Assembly: GCF_003687725.1 (NCBI RefSeq)
Contig: NZ_RDOJ01000002.1
Span: forward strand, 125,249-189,248
DNA length: 64,000 nucleotides
DNA from: Faecalibacter macacae
GTDB lineage: Bacteria > Bacteroidota > Bacteroidia > Flavobacteriales > Weeksellaceae
Direction: 5' to 3'
Below are positions 8,206 through 16,358 of this stretch, piece after piece; the first letter of the stretch is position 1, and each line of letters starts with the position of its first letter. Both the position numbers and the translations under genes were made by a program. The notes beneath the pieces are model-generated. The model had not been told where the DNA came from, made no database searches, and saw nothing but the letters and a program-made list of their open reading frames with translations.

Positions 8206-9087
8206 ATGAATATAAAAAATACCCATAAAAGTATAATAAAAGAATATAAAGTTTCTCAGGATGTATATATCGCTCTATTAGACAATAATACAGCAGCCAC
8301 TGATACGATTTTGAAAGGAATTGATAAGCGATATATACAATTTTACTTTTGTACAAAGGGTTCACTTACATTTAATTTTAATAATGGTATTTATAAAATC
8401 AATTTAACCGAAGGACGTAGTTTTCTATTTTATTATCCATCTTTAGATTTACCATTAAGTTTAAATATACATGCAGATAGTAAAGTTTGTATTGTGGTTT
8501 TATCCATTGAAAAATTATATCAACTATTTGCTGAACATGGAATTCAGGATAATTTTATATCAAATATCAACCTGAAACAGTTTTATCAAGAGAAAATTTC
8601 TACACCTCAAATTCAATTAGCTTTAAATCAAATTGAAGAAAATAATATGGCTCCTCAGTTTGAACGATTATATTTAATTGGAAAAATGTACGAGTTATTT
8701 ACTTTGTATTTTTCAAGTCCTACAATAGAAGAAACGGAACAGAATCCATTTATATCAAATGTTGTGCAGGCTAAGAAAATAAAAGAAATAAGGAATATGC
8801 TGCTTGAAAACCTTACTAATCCACCATCTATCAAAGAAATCGTACAACGTTATTCTATTTCCGAATATTTATTAAAAGATGGATTTAAAAAATTGTATAA
8901 CAATACAGTTTATGGATTAATCTTGGATAAAAAATTAGAAATTGCCAAAGCACGCTTAGAAGAAGGAGAACTAAAAGTTAAAGAAATAGCATTTGAACTT
9001 GGCTATGAAAATCCATCACACTTCATAGCTGCATTTAAAAAGAAATACGGAATTACACCAAAACAATTCACTAAAACATTAGAATAA
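8206..9087 (+). CDS. AraC family transcriptional regulator
   Basis: The product has 293 residues. The C-terminal 100 residues hold two helix-turn-helix units typical of AraC/XylS: PSIKEIVQRYSISEYLLKDGF and KVKEIAFELGYENPSHF, followed by FKKKYGITPKQF. The N-terminal 180 residues look like a cupin-like sensing domain (FYFCTKGSLTFNF) without a recognisable ligand motif. It is divergent from hemA with about 200 bases between start codons, a pairing I recall from other flavobacteria, which suggests control of haem synthesis by iron or haem status. That control is inference. Confidence 0.88.
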   Translation: MNIKNTHKSIIKEYKVSQDVYIALLDNNTAATDTILKGIDKRYIQFYFCTKGSLTFNFNNGIYKINLTEGRSFLFYYPSLDLPLSLNIHADSKVCIVVLSIEKLYQLFAEHGIQDNFISNINLKQFYQEKISTPQIQLALNQIEENNMAPQFERLYLIGKMYELFTLYFSSPTIEETEQNPFISNVVQAKKIKEIRNMLLENLTNPPSIKEIVQRYSISEYLLKDGFKKLYNNTVYGLILDKKLEIAKARLEEGELKVKEIAFELGYENPSHFIAAFKKKYGITPKQFTKTLE

Positions 9088-9167
9088 AATATATAGAATT
9101 TATTCATTAAGGATATTTTAACATTTAATACTTAATTATAATATGCTTAAAGCAGTTTATAATTGGT

Positions 9168-9175
9168 TATTTTTG
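9168..9175 (+). promoter_or_regulatory. Promoter -7 element of the endonuclease gene
   Basis: TATTTTTG, 20 bases before the ATG at 9196. Confidence 0.45.
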
Positions 9176-9195
9176 GATGCTTTAAAAATTAATTA

Positions 9196-10257
9196 ATGAA
9201 AAAACTTTTATTCTTTTTACTACCCTTTATAGGTATTGCACAAATTCCTTCTTATTATGATGGTGTTAATTTCTCTATAAGAGAAGATATTGAATCTGAA
9301 TTATCAGATTTAACAATTGCTAAACACACTACATTAATAAATTATACACCAGGCGTTTGGAATACCTTGTTGCAATCTGATTTAAATCCTGCAGATTCAA
9401 CAACTGTATTATTGATTTATGGAAATAATGATACAGATAATGATCCTAAAAATGATCGTACTAGAAGTATCGATCTAAGAAATACAGGAAATTGTGGTAG
9501 TTGTATAGGTCGCTGGGAAAGAGAACATGTTTACCCACAATCATTAGCTGTTCCTAGAATGAGTACAAGTCCTCGTGGACCTGGTACGGATGCACACAAT
9601 TTAAGAGCTGTAGATCGCCAAATGAATAGTTCTAGAAGTAATTATCCTTATACCGATTCTAACGGTAATGCTGCACTTGTTGGTTCTGGATTTTACCCAG
9701 GAGATGAATGGATTGGTGATGTTGCGCGTATAATTATGTACATGCACATAAGATATAATGAACCTAATGATGCTATTGGAACATTAGCTAGTGCAAATTC
9801 TGTTGCTTGGAATAGTACTAATACCGCTAATCCAAATATGCCTGATTTATTCTTAAAATGGAATGCTATGGATCCGCCTTCAGAATACGAATTGGTTCGT
9901 AACGAAGTTATCTCTGAAGTTCAAGGAAATAGAAATCCATTCATTGACAACCCATATTTAGCAACTTTGGCTTGGGGTGGAGAAGTAGCTAATAATACTT
10001 GGGGTGACTTCTTAAATACAACAAACTATGTACAAGAAGAAATTACGGTTGAAGTAACTCCTAATCCAACTTCTGATTTTGTAAATATTAATGCTAAACA
10101 ATTTAAATCGGCAAACCTTTATAATATTGAAGGAATGTTAATTCAGTCAGATTTAAAAAATAAATTCAGTATTGCTCAATATCCTGCTGGGGTTTATATT
10201 TTAGTTATTCATTTAGAAGATGGAAGAATTGTAACAAAGAAAGTAATCAAAAAGTAA
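9196..10257 (+). CDS. Secreted endonuclease I family nuclease with T9SS sorting domain
   Basis: The product has 353 residues. A short signal peptide (MKKLLFFLLPFIGIAQ) leads into an endonuclease I (NucM/EndA) domain, residues about 30-260. The beta-beta-alpha metal finger is visible: WEREHVYPQSL (His111 as general base) and TDAHNLR (His134, Asn135). Residues about 280-353 are a type A T9SS C-terminal domain (EVTPNPTSDFVNINA ... PAGVYILVIH ... KKVIKK). The protein should be secreted across the outer membrane by the type IX system and degrade extracellular DNA or RNA. It is monocistronic with a strong terminator. Confidence 0.93.
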   Translation: MKKLLFFLLPFIGIAQIPSYYDGVNFSIREDIESELSDLTIAKHTTLINYTPGVWNTLLQSDLNPADSTTVLLIYGNNDTDNDPKNDRTRSIDLRNTGNCGSCIGRWEREHVYPQSLAVPRMSTSPRGPGTDAHNLRAVDRQMNSSRSNYPYTDSNGNAALVGSGFYPGDEWIGDVARIIMYMHIRYNEPNDAIGTLASANSVAWNSTNTANPNMPDLFLKWNAMDPPSEYELVRNEVISEVQGNRNPFIDNPYLATLAWGGEVANNTWGDFLNTTNYVQEEITVEVTPNPTSDFVNINAKQFKSANLYNIEGMLIQSDLKNKFSIAQYPAGVYILVIHLEDGRIVTKKVIKK

Positions 10258-10279
10258 TTTGATTATATGCTATAAAATT

Positions 10280-10308
10280 AAAGCTGTCAAAATTTGACAG
10301 CTTTTTTT
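10280..10308. terminator. Terminator between endonuclease and the broken lipoprotein gene
   Basis: Hairpin AAAGCTGTCAAA / TTTGACAGCTTT with T7 on the plus strand. The stop of the convergent minus-strand pseudogene (10307-10309) lies in the T tract, so the hairpin can serve both sides. Confidence 0.8.
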
Positions 10309-10857
10309 ATTGTTCTAAATTCTCTCTAATTGAAGGTTCAGGTTTAGGCTCTTTCATTCTAAATTTTCGAAACCAAAAAATTTTATCCTTACGTTTTTCT
10401 TCATAAATATTTCCTCGTTTTACAAAATGTAAACCATCTTTTTTTACTTTATAAATTGAACCCAATGCATACTTATCATCTAGAATTTCTCCATAGGCAA
10501 AAATCCTATAATTTATATTACAATTATCTACGTTATATTGATAATATGACGATAAATCAATTTTAGGATTGTATCTCTTTAAAAATATACTCTTTGTTCA
10601 TTATTCAAATAACAACCTAATTTTTTATAATATAAATCTAAACCTTCTACTGAAGATTCATTTAAAACATATAATAAATCTTTGGATTGTATCACGATAA
10701 AATATTCACCATAATCTTTATACTTTTTTAATAAATTAATTTCTGAATCTATTAAAGTCATTAAAATATCTGAAGAATAAGTCGATTCTTTTATGTTTTG
10801 TTTCTGACATGAAAACAATAAAAGAATTAATGATATAAAAGTTATTATCCTGAACAA
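10307..10857 (-). pseudogene. Frameshifted small lipoprotein gene of unknown function
   Basis: The upstream part is an open frame from a TTG at 10857 to a TAA at 10579: a lipoprotein signal (LLLFSC, Cys17) and about 75 further residues. Just past that stop the -1 frame continues as RYNPKIDLSSYYQYN and runs to a TAA at 10307-10309 with coherent codon use. Adding one T to the T5 tract before the stop (VYF then LKRYNPKI) would join both parts into a protein of about 183 residues. No ATG is available at the 5' end, because a stop lies just upstream of the TTG. I do not recognise the family. It is either a decaying gene or a base-call error in the T tract. Confidence 0.6.
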
Positions 10858-10870
10858 AAAATTTTAGAAC

Positions 10871-10902
10871 AAAAAAAATGGTAAACCTAAATTTACCATT
10901 TT
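10871..10902 (-). terminator. Terminator of the T9SS-tail-only gene
   Basis: Minus-strand hairpin AAAATGGTAAA / TTTACCATTTT followed by T residues, 26 bases after the stop at 10928. Confidence 0.75.
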
Positions 10903-10927
10903 ATACTATATAATTTCAATTGAAATA

Positions 10928-11263
10928 TTAATTCTTAATTAATGACATAGATTCTGTTGAACCATCTACATTGAATATACGTACAATATACTTACCTTTT
11001 TTAAAGTTTTGTACGTTTAATTTAAAGTTACTTGATTGATCTACTTTTCTATTTAAAACTTCGTTTCCGATAATTGAGTAAATAGCAATATAAGATACCT
11101 TATTTGGTTGCGCTAATTTAACCGTTACTTGGCTAGTAGCAGGATTCGGATATATTGACACTGATGACTGTTCAATAACAGAATTGCTCAAACTATTTTG
11201 CTGAGCTTTAACTCCCGATATTGAAAAAGTTAATAATGTAATAAATAGTAAAGTTCTTTTCAT
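10928..11263 (-). CDS. Small exported protein consisting mainly of a T9SS sorting domain
   Basis: The product has 111 residues. Signal peptide to about residue 21 (SGVKAQ), a 13-residue linker, then a complete type A T9SS C-terminal domain (SIYPNPATSQVTVKL ... KKGKYIVRIFNVDGS ... LIKN). There is no cargo domain. The domain normally directs a passenger to the T9SS and is cleaved on export. A stand-alone copy could be a relic, a decoy, or a small secreted factor. It has its own promoter and terminator and sits next to tsf. Confidence 0.8.
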   Translation of the reverse strand: MKRTLLFITLLTFSISGVKAQQNSLSNSVIEQSSVSIYPNPATSQVTVKLAQPNKVSYIAIYSIIGNEVLNRKVDQSSNFKLNVQNFKKGKYIVRIFNVDGSTESMSLIKN

Positions 11264-11279
11264 AAGCCTGTAATCCTAA

Positions 11280-11287
11280 CAAATATA
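11280..11287 (-). promoter_or_regulatory. Promoter -7 element of the T9SS-tail-only gene
   Basis: Minus-strand TATATTTG, 16 bases upstream of the ATG at 11263. Confidence 0.5.
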
Positions 11288-11327
11288 ACAAATTATATTA
11301 ATTATACAAATACAAAACCCGTTCCAA

Positions 11328-11360
11328 TAAAAAAAGTGATGCTTAAAAAAGCACCACTTT
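11328..11360 (-). terminator. Terminator of the rplM-rpsI-rpsB-tsf cluster
   Basis: Minus-strand hairpin AAAGTGGTGCTT / AAGCATCACTTT (one G-T pair on this strand) with a T run, 30 bases after the tsf stop. Confidence 0.8.
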
Positions 11361-11390
11361 ATGATATAATTAAGATATAATATCTAAATA

Positions 11391-12215
11391 TTATAAGCTG
11401 TAACGGATAAATCCTGTAACAGATAAATCAGCGTTAACTGCTTTTACTACATCTTTAACAGAAGTTTTACCATCTTTAATAGAAGCTTGGTGAACTAATG
11501 TATTCTCTTTGAAGAATTTTTGTAATTTTCCTTGAGCGATGTTTTCGATCATGTTTTCTGGTTTACCTTCAGCAGCTAAAGTCTCACGAGCAATAGATAA
11601 TTCAGTATCAATTACTGATTGAGCAACAGATGTTTCATCTAAAGCTACTGGATTCATAGCTGCAACTTGCATAGCAACGTCACGAGCAACTTCTGAAGCA
11701 CCTTCTACGTTTGCAGATAAAGCAACTACAGCACCAATTTTGTTTCCTGCGTGGATGTAAGCGTTAACTAAAGCTGCTTCTAAAACTTGGTAAGTACCAA
11801 CTTCAATTTTCTCACCGATAACTCCTGTTTGCTCGATTAATTTCTCACCTACAGTAATTCCAGCGTATGGTAAAGCTAATAATTCTTCTTTTGTAGAAAC
11901 TGTTAATGCTAAATCAGCAATTTCGTTAGCCATAGCTACGAATGCTTCGTTTTTAGCTACGAAGTCAGTCTCACAGTTTAAAGCGATGATGATACCTTTA
12001 GTTTGGTCACCATTAACTTTAGCGATAACTGCACCTTCTGTAGAATCACGGTCAGCTCTTTTAGCCGCAACTTTTTGACCTTGCTTACGTAAGATCTCTA
12101 CTGCTTTATCAAAATCTCCAGCAGCTTCTTCTAAAGCTTTTTTAGAGTCCATCATTCCCGCACCAGTTGCGTTTCTTAATTTACTTACCTCAGCGGCTGT
12201 TGCTTTGTAGCTCAT
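11391..12215 (-). CDS. tsf: Elongation factor Ts
   Basis: The product has 274 residues. The N-terminal UBA-like part reads KLRNATGAGMMDSKKALEEA, and the core has the EF-Tu-contacting TDFVAKNEAF motif and HAGNKIGAVVAL. EF-Ts exchanges GDP for GTP on EF-Tu. It follows rpsB with a 118-base spacer that holds a hairpin. The rpsB-tsf pair is conserved in most bacteria. Confidence 0.97.
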   Translation of the reverse strand: MSYKATAAEVSKLRNATGAGMMDSKKALEEAAGDFDKAVEILRKQGQKVAAKRADRDSTEGAVIAKVNGDQTKGIIIALNCETDFVAKNEAFVAMANEIADLALTVSTKEELLALPYAGITVGEKLIEQTGVIGEKIEVGTYQVLEAALVNAYIHAGNKIGAVVALSANVEGASEVARDVAMQVAAMNPVALDETSVAQSVIDTELSIARETLAAEGKPENMIENIAQGKLQKFFKENTLVHQASIKDGKTSVKDVVKAVNADLSVTGFIRYSL

Positions 12216-12261
12216 AGTAATATTTTTTATTTATTATTTTTTCTTTGAATTTCAAACAAAA

Positions 12262-12294
12262 GTAGCTCATACATCAAAAAGACGTAGGAGCTAC
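12262..12294 (-). promoter_or_regulatory. Hairpin between rpsB and tsf
   Basis: On the minus strand GTAGCTC-C-TACGTC, loop TTTTT, GATGTA-T-GAGCTAC: 13 pairs with one internal mismatch, followed by a short T-rich stretch (TTTTGTTTG). It resembles a leaky terminator or an RNA processing site that could set the tsf to rpsB ratio. The function is inferred only from position. Confidence 0.5.
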
Positions 12295-12333
12295 AATTTA
12301 TATTATATCGATGAATTGATCATCAAGTTAATG

Positions 12334-13074
12334 TTAAGCTTCAGTTGTTTCAGCTCCTTTATCTTCTTTTGCTTTTTCTTTTTCTGCTTTACGAGTAGAT
12401 AAACCAGCTTTAATAGAATCAGCTACAGTAGATAAGATGATATCGATTGATTTAGAAGCATCGTCATTTGCAGGGATTGGGAAATCCACTTGACGAGGGT
12501 CAGTATTAGTATCTACCATAGCAAATACAGGAATACCTAATTTTTGAGCTTCAGCAACCGCGATGTGCTCACGTACAATATCAACAATGAATACAGCAGA
12601 AGGTAAACGAGTCATATCAGCGATAGAACCTAAGTTTTTCTCTAATGATAATCTTTGACGATCAACTTGTAATCTTTCTTTTTTAGATAGTGTCTCAAAA
12701 GTACCGTCTTTTTTCATACGATCGATTGAGTTCATTTTTTTAACTGCTTTACGGATAGTAACAAAGTTAGTTAACATCCCACCAGGCCAACGTTCTGTAA
12801 TATAAGGCATGTTGATTTCTTCAGCATGCTTAGCTACAACATCTTTTGCTTGTTTTTTAGTTGCAACGAAAAGAACTTTACGTCCAGATGCAGCAATTTT
12901 TCCTAAAGCTTCAGATGCTTCATCTAACTTCACTGCAGTTTTGTGAAGATCGATGATGTGGATTCCGTTTTTCTCCATAAAGATATAAGGAGCCATAGCC
13001 GGATTCCATTTTCTTGTTAAGTGACCAAAATGCACACCTGCATTTAATAAGTCCTTTACATTTACTTTTGCCAT
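12334..13074 (-). CDS. rpsB: 30S ribosomal protein uS2
   Basis: The product has 246 residues. Signatures are LLNAGVHFGHLTRKWNPAMAPYIF at the N-terminus and RWPGGMLTNF plus PVFAMVDTNTDP (the two uS2 motifs). A charged Lys/Glu tail ends the protein. It is preceded by a 124-base spacer with a folded leader (13095-13171), which suggests autoregulation or attenuation. Confidence 0.97.
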   Translation of the reverse strand: MAKVNVKDLLNAGVHFGHLTRKWNPAMAPYIFMEKNGIHIIDLHKTAVKLDEASEALGKIAASGRKVLFVATKKQAKDVVAKHAEEINMPYITERWPGGMLTNFVTIRKAVKKMNSIDRMKKDGTFETLSKKERLQVDRQRLSLEKNLGSIADMTRLPSAVFIVDIVREHIAVAEAQKLGIPVFAMVDTNTDPRQVDFPIPANDDASKSIDIILSTVADSIKAGLSTRKAEKEKAKEDKGAETTEA

Positions 13075-13094
13075 TTTCTTTTTTTTAGTTTACA

Positions 13095-13171
13095 TTCCGT
13101 TATCTCAACAAGCAACAGAAAAGTGGTCGAACAGATCTCGCCTTAACTGTTTAGATGCTAAACCAACGGAA
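13095..13171 (-). promoter_or_regulatory. Structured leader upstream of rpsB
   Basis: A 7-pair closing stem (TTCCGTT at 13165-13171 on the minus strand with AACGGAA at 13095-13101) encloses a perfect 6-pair hairpin (GTTTAG, loop CAT, CTAAAC; 13149-13163) and about 45 further bases. It ends 20 bases before the rpsB ATG. The arrangement fits a ribosomal-protein autoregulatory leader. I do not recognise a specific Rfam family. Confidence 0.55.
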
Positions 13172-13198
13172 AATGGATTTTTTAATAAATTGAATAAA

Positions 13199-13585
13199 TT
13201 AACGTTTAGAGAATTGGAATTTCTTACGTGCTTTCTTCTGACCGAATTTCTTACGTTCAACCATACGAGGATCACGAGTTAATAACCCTTCTGGTTTTAA
13301 TGTTAAACGGAAATCTGCATCAATTTCACATAAAGCTCTAGAAATAGCTAAACGAATTGCTTCAGCTTGTCCTGTAATACCTCCACCAAATACTTTGATA
13401 TCTACATTGTATTTATCTTTTGTACCTGTTAAGATAAAAGCTTGCTCAACTTTGTATTGTAATACTGCAGTTGGGAAGTAGTTTGCTAACTCACGTCCGT
13501 TAATGAAGATTTCTCCATTACCTTCTTGTAAATATACACGAGCTACAGAAGTCTTTCTACGACCGATTTTATGAACTATTGCCAT
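13199..13585 (-). CDS. rpsI: 30S ribosomal protein uS9
   Basis: The product has 128 residues. HKIGRRKTSVARVYL at the N-terminus, GGGITGQAEAIRLAISRAL in the middle, and the basic tail ending in KKARKKFQFSKR, whose last residues reach the tRNA in the P site, are all diagnostic. It begins 8 bases after rplM, the usual rplM-rpsI pair. Confidence 0.97.
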   Translation of the reverse strand: MAIVHKIGRRKTSVARVYLQEGNGEIFINGRELANYFPTAVLQYKVEQAFILTGTKDKYNVDIKVFGGGITGQAEAIRLAISRALCEIDADFRLTLKPEGLLTRDPRMVERKKFGQKKARKKFQFSKR

Positions 13586-13593
13586 GGAATTAA

Positions 13594-14049
13594 TTATAAG
13601 TATTCGTTAATATCGATTTGTTTTGGTTGTTGAGCTTCGTGATTGTGCTCTGCACCTACAAATACGTGTAAATTAGTTAATAACTTGCTACCTAATTTGT
13701 TTTTTGGTAACATCCCTTTAACTGATTTTTCAATTAAACGAGCTGGATCCTTAGCAAAAACTTCTCTTGCAGTTAAAGATCTTTGACCTCCTGGGTAACC
13801 AGTGTGGCGGATGTATAATTTATCATCCCATTTACCTCCTGTTAATTGAATTTTTTCAGCATTAATAACGATTACATTATCTCCACAATCTGCGTGAGGA
13901 GTAAAGTTCGTTTTGTGCTTTCCTCTAATAAGCTTCGCAACACCTGACGCTAAACGACCTAATGATAAGTCAGATGCGTCCACAACTACCCATTCTTTCT
14001 GAGCAGTTTCTTTGTTGGCTGATGTAGTTTTGTAACTTAACGTGTCCAC
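13594..14049 (-). CDS. rplM: 50S ribosomal protein uL13
   Basis: With a GTG start at 14049 the product is 151 residues, the usual flavobacterial length, beginning (V/M)DTLSYKTTSANKETAQKEWVVVDA. Further motifs are LGRLASGVAKLIRGKHKTNFTPH and GMLPKNKLG. The open frame extends upstream to an ATG at 14127, but that part contains a TACATTTG promoter box (14099-14106) and does not resemble uL13, so the GTG is preferred. First gene of the rplM-rpsI-rpsB-tsf cluster. Confidence 0.95.
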   Translation of the reverse strand: MDTLSYKTTSANKETAQKEWVVVDASDLSLGRLASGVAKLIRGKHKTNFTPHADCGDNVIVINAEKIQLTGGKWDDKLYIRHTGYPGGQRSLTAREVFAKDPARLIEKSVKGMLPKNKLGSKLLTNLHVFVGAEHNHEAQQPKQIDINEYL

Positions 14050-14078
14050 TATCTTGATTTTTAATATTTTATAAATTA

Positions 14079-14094
14079 CCGACAATCCGATCGG
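14079..14094 (-). promoter_or_regulatory. Small hairpin in the rplM leader
   Basis: CCGAT, loop CGGATT, GTCGG on the minus strand at the very start of the predicted rplM mRNA. A uL13 leader has, as I recall, been proposed in Bacteroidia, but I cannot confirm that this is one. Confidence 0.35.
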
Positions 14095-14098
14095 GGTG

Positions 14099-14106
14099 CA
14101 AATGTA
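14099..14106 (-). promoter_or_regulatory. Promoter -7 element of rplM
   Basis: Minus-strand TACATTTG followed by CACCCC. It gives a leader of about 45 bases before the GTG start and supports that start. Confidence 0.6.
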
Positions 14107-14222
14107 CAATTTCCTTTCGAAATACAAAAGAACTATCTAAATAAACTTTAGATTTTAGACACTTTACGCCAATTACGAATTATTCGAATGCAAAATTAAC
14201 CTTTTTATTTGAATAATGAAGA

Positions 14223-15083
14223 TTAATCTTTGCTAAATGGTAAAATCTCTTGAGTTGTAGATCCTAAACCATCTATTCCATACTCAATTACATCTCCTGG
14301 TTTTAACCAAATTTGTGGTTCTTTACCCATTCCTGATCCTGCTGGAGATCCTGTCGAGATAATATCTCCTGGTAAGAATGACATAAATTGAGATAAATAA
14401 GAAATTAATTTTGGTATACGATAAATAAAATCTTTCGTATTTCCATCTTGCATTAATTCTCCATTTAATTTTAACCAAACACGTAAATTATCTACGTCTT
14501 CAATTTCTTCTTTTGTGGCAATAAAAGGACCTACAGGTGCAAAAGTATCACATCCTTTTCCTTTATCCCATGTCCCACCTCTTTCAGTTTGGAAAGCTCT
14601 TTCAGAAATATCATTAATTAAAGCATAACCATATACATAATCCATTGCTTCTTCTTCAGAAACATTGTTTGCTTTTTTACCAATAATTAAACATAATTCT
14701 GTTTCCCAGTCCATTTTTGTAGAACCATTTGGATGCATAATTCCATCTTGTGGCCCATTGAAAGATTGGTTTGCTTTGATAAACATAATAGGCTCTGGTT
14801 GTTGTTCTAAACCAGTTTCTTTTACGTGATCTTCAAAGTTTAATCCAACACAAACAATTTTACCTGGTCTTGTTAATGGTGTGCCAATACGTACATCATC
14901 AGCAACTTCAGTTAATTGAGTAGCGTTTTCTGTAATATAATTTTCTAATTGTGTTTGTTTTTCAGTATTTCCAAAGAAATCTTCATCATAAATAATTCCT
15001 GAAGCTGACACATCATACTTCTTGTCATTTATAATAACTCCTGATTTTTCCTGACCTTTCGGTCCGAATCTAAAGATTTTCAT
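14223..15083 (-). CDS. Fumarylacetoacetate hydrolase family protein
   Basis: The product has 286 residues. The FAH fold runs from about residue 70 to the end: IVCVGLNFEDHVKETG, PIMFIKANQSFNGP, TKMDWETELCLIIGK (metal-binding acidic residues), YALINDISERAFQ and DIISTGSPAGSGMG. The family cleaves or decarboxylates beta-diketo acids with Mg2+ or Mn2+ (for example acylpyruvases, oxaloacetate decarboxylases, catechol-pathway hydrolases). The substrate cannot be assigned. It has its own promoter box (15110-15117). Confidence 0.88.
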   Translation of the reverse strand: MKIFRFGPKGQEKSGVIINDKKYDVSASGIIYDEDFFGNTEKQTQLENYITENATQLTEVADDVRIGTPLTRPGKIVCVGLNFEDHVKETGLEQQPEPIMFIKANQSFNGPQDGIMHPNGSTKMDWETELCLIIGKKANNVSEEEAMDYVYGYALINDISERAFQTERGGTWDKGKGCDTFAPVGPFIATKEEIEDVDNLRVWLKLNGELMQDGNTKDFIYRIPKLISYLSQFMSFLPGDIISTGSPAGSGMGKEPQIWLKPGDVIEYGIDGLGSTTQEILPFSKD

Positions 15084-15109
15084 GATTTTGATAAATTTTT
15101 TCCAAGGGG

Positions 15110-15117
15110 CAAATATA
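15110..15117 (-). promoter_or_regulatory. Promoter -7 element of the FAH-family gene
   Basis: Minus-strand TATATTTG followed by CCCC, 26 bases before the ATG. Confidence 0.55.
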
Positions 15118-15124
15118 CAAACAG

Positions 15125-15154
15125 AAAAGGGATTCTAAATTAGAATCCCTTTTT
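15125..15154. terminator. Hairpin between acyl-CoA dehydrogenase and FAH-family genes
   Basis: Arms AAAAGGGATTCTA and TAGAATCCCTTTT with a 3-base loop; the T tracts are short on both strands. It lies 24 bases after the acyl-CoA dehydrogenase stop and probably ends that transcript. Confidence 0.65.
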
Positions 15155-15177
15155 ATATGATAAATTTCAGTTTAAAA

Positions 15178-16317
15178 TTATTTTGCAATTCCTCTCGAAA
15201 TTACAATTTTCTGAATTTCTGAAGTACCTTCATAAATCTGAGTAATCTTAGCATCACGCATCATTCGTTCTACATGATATTCACGAACATATCCATTTCC
15301 ACCGTGAATTTGTACGGCTTCAGTCGTTACATTCATTGCTGTTGTAGAAGCAAATAATTTTGCCATCGCTCCTGAAACAGAAATATCTTGACCTGCGTCT
15401 TTTTCAGAAGCTGCTTTGTAACATAACATACGTGCTGCTGATATATTAGTCGCCATATCTGCTAATTTAAAAGAAACTCCTTGGTGATTAATAATTTCTG
15501 TACCAAATGCCTTACGGATTTTAGCATAGTCTAATGCTAATTCGTAAGCTCCTTGTGCAATACCTAATGCTTGAGATGCAATTCCGATACGTCCACCATT
15601 TAAAACATTCATAGCGAATGCGAAACCAAATCCGTCTTCACCAATACGATTTTCTTTAGGAACTTTTACGTCATTAAAGAATAAAGAGTGTGTATCAGAT
15701 CCGCGAATTCCCATTTTATTTTCTTTAGGTCCAATTTCGAATCCCTCCCATCCTTTTTCAACGATGAAAGCATTAATTCCTTTATGACCTTTTTCTGGGT
15801 GCGTATGTGCAATAACTAAATATGTTGAAGCATTACCTCCATTTGTAATCCAGTTTTTTGTACCGTTTAATAAATAGTAATCTCCCATATCTACAGCTGT
15901 AGTTTTTTGAGATGTAGCGTCAGATCCTGCATCTGGTTCAGATAAACAGAAAGCTCCTATTACTTCTCCTGTAGCTAATGGCACTAAATATTTTTCTTTT
16001 TGTTCTTCTGAACAATATTTTTCCATTCCGGCACAAACCAACGAATTGTTTACAGACATTACAACTGCGGCAGAAGCGTCTACTTTAGCAATTTCTTCCA
16101 TCGCTATAACGTAAGAAACACTATCTAAACCTGAACCACCGTATTTTGGATCAACCATCATACCTAAAAATCCTAACTCACCCATTTTCTTTACAGCATC
16201 GTAAGGGAAAGTAGAAGTTTCATCACGCTCAATCACTCCTGGCAATAATTCTGTTTTAGCAAAGTCACGAGCCGCTTGTTGGATCATTACTTGCTCTTCG
16301 TTAAGTTCAAAATTCAT
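15178..16317 (-). CDS. Acyl-CoA dehydrogenase
   Basis: The product has 379 residues, full length for a short-chain type FAD enzyme. Motifs are GAFCLSEPDAGSDATSQ (FAD and substrate site), LNGTKNWITNGG, and near the end VQIHGGNGYVREYHVERMMRDAKI and QIYEGTSEIQ, where Glu363 is the expected catalytic base. It oxidises acyl-CoA to enoyl-CoA, passing electrons to electron-transfer flavoprotein. Chain length or branched specificity cannot be fixed. Last gene of the group starting at 18472. Confidence 0.94.
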   Translation of the reverse strand: MNFELNEEQVMIQQAARDFAKTELLPGVIERDETSTFPYDAVKKMGELGFLGMMVDPKYGGSGLDSVSYVIAMEEIAKVDASAAVVMSVNNSLVCAGMEKYCSEEQKEKYLVPLATGEVIGAFCLSEPDAGSDATSQKTTAVDMGDYYLLNGTKNWITNGGNASTYLVIAHTHPEKGHKGINAFIVEKGWEGFEIGPKENKMGIRGSDTHSLFFNDVKVPKENRIGEDGFGFAFAMNVLNGGRIGIASQALGIAQGAYELALDYAKIRKAFGTEIINHQGVSFKLADMATNISAARMLCYKAASEKDAGQDISVSGAMAKLFASTTAMNVTTEAVQIHGGNGYVREYHVERMMRDAKITQIYEGTSEIQKIVISRGIAK

Positions 16318-16358
16318 GGTTATTAAATTTATTTCTTTATGGTTTTAAAATATAATTC

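Noticed and set aside
10579-10590. Programmed -1 frameshift in the lipoprotein gene
   Set aside because: The tract TATTTTTAA does not fit X XXY YYZ in the reading frame and no downstream pseudoknot is evident; decay or sequencing error is simpler.
14050-14127. Longer rplM start at 14127
   Set aside because: The added 26 residues cover the promoter box and leader and do not resemble uL13.
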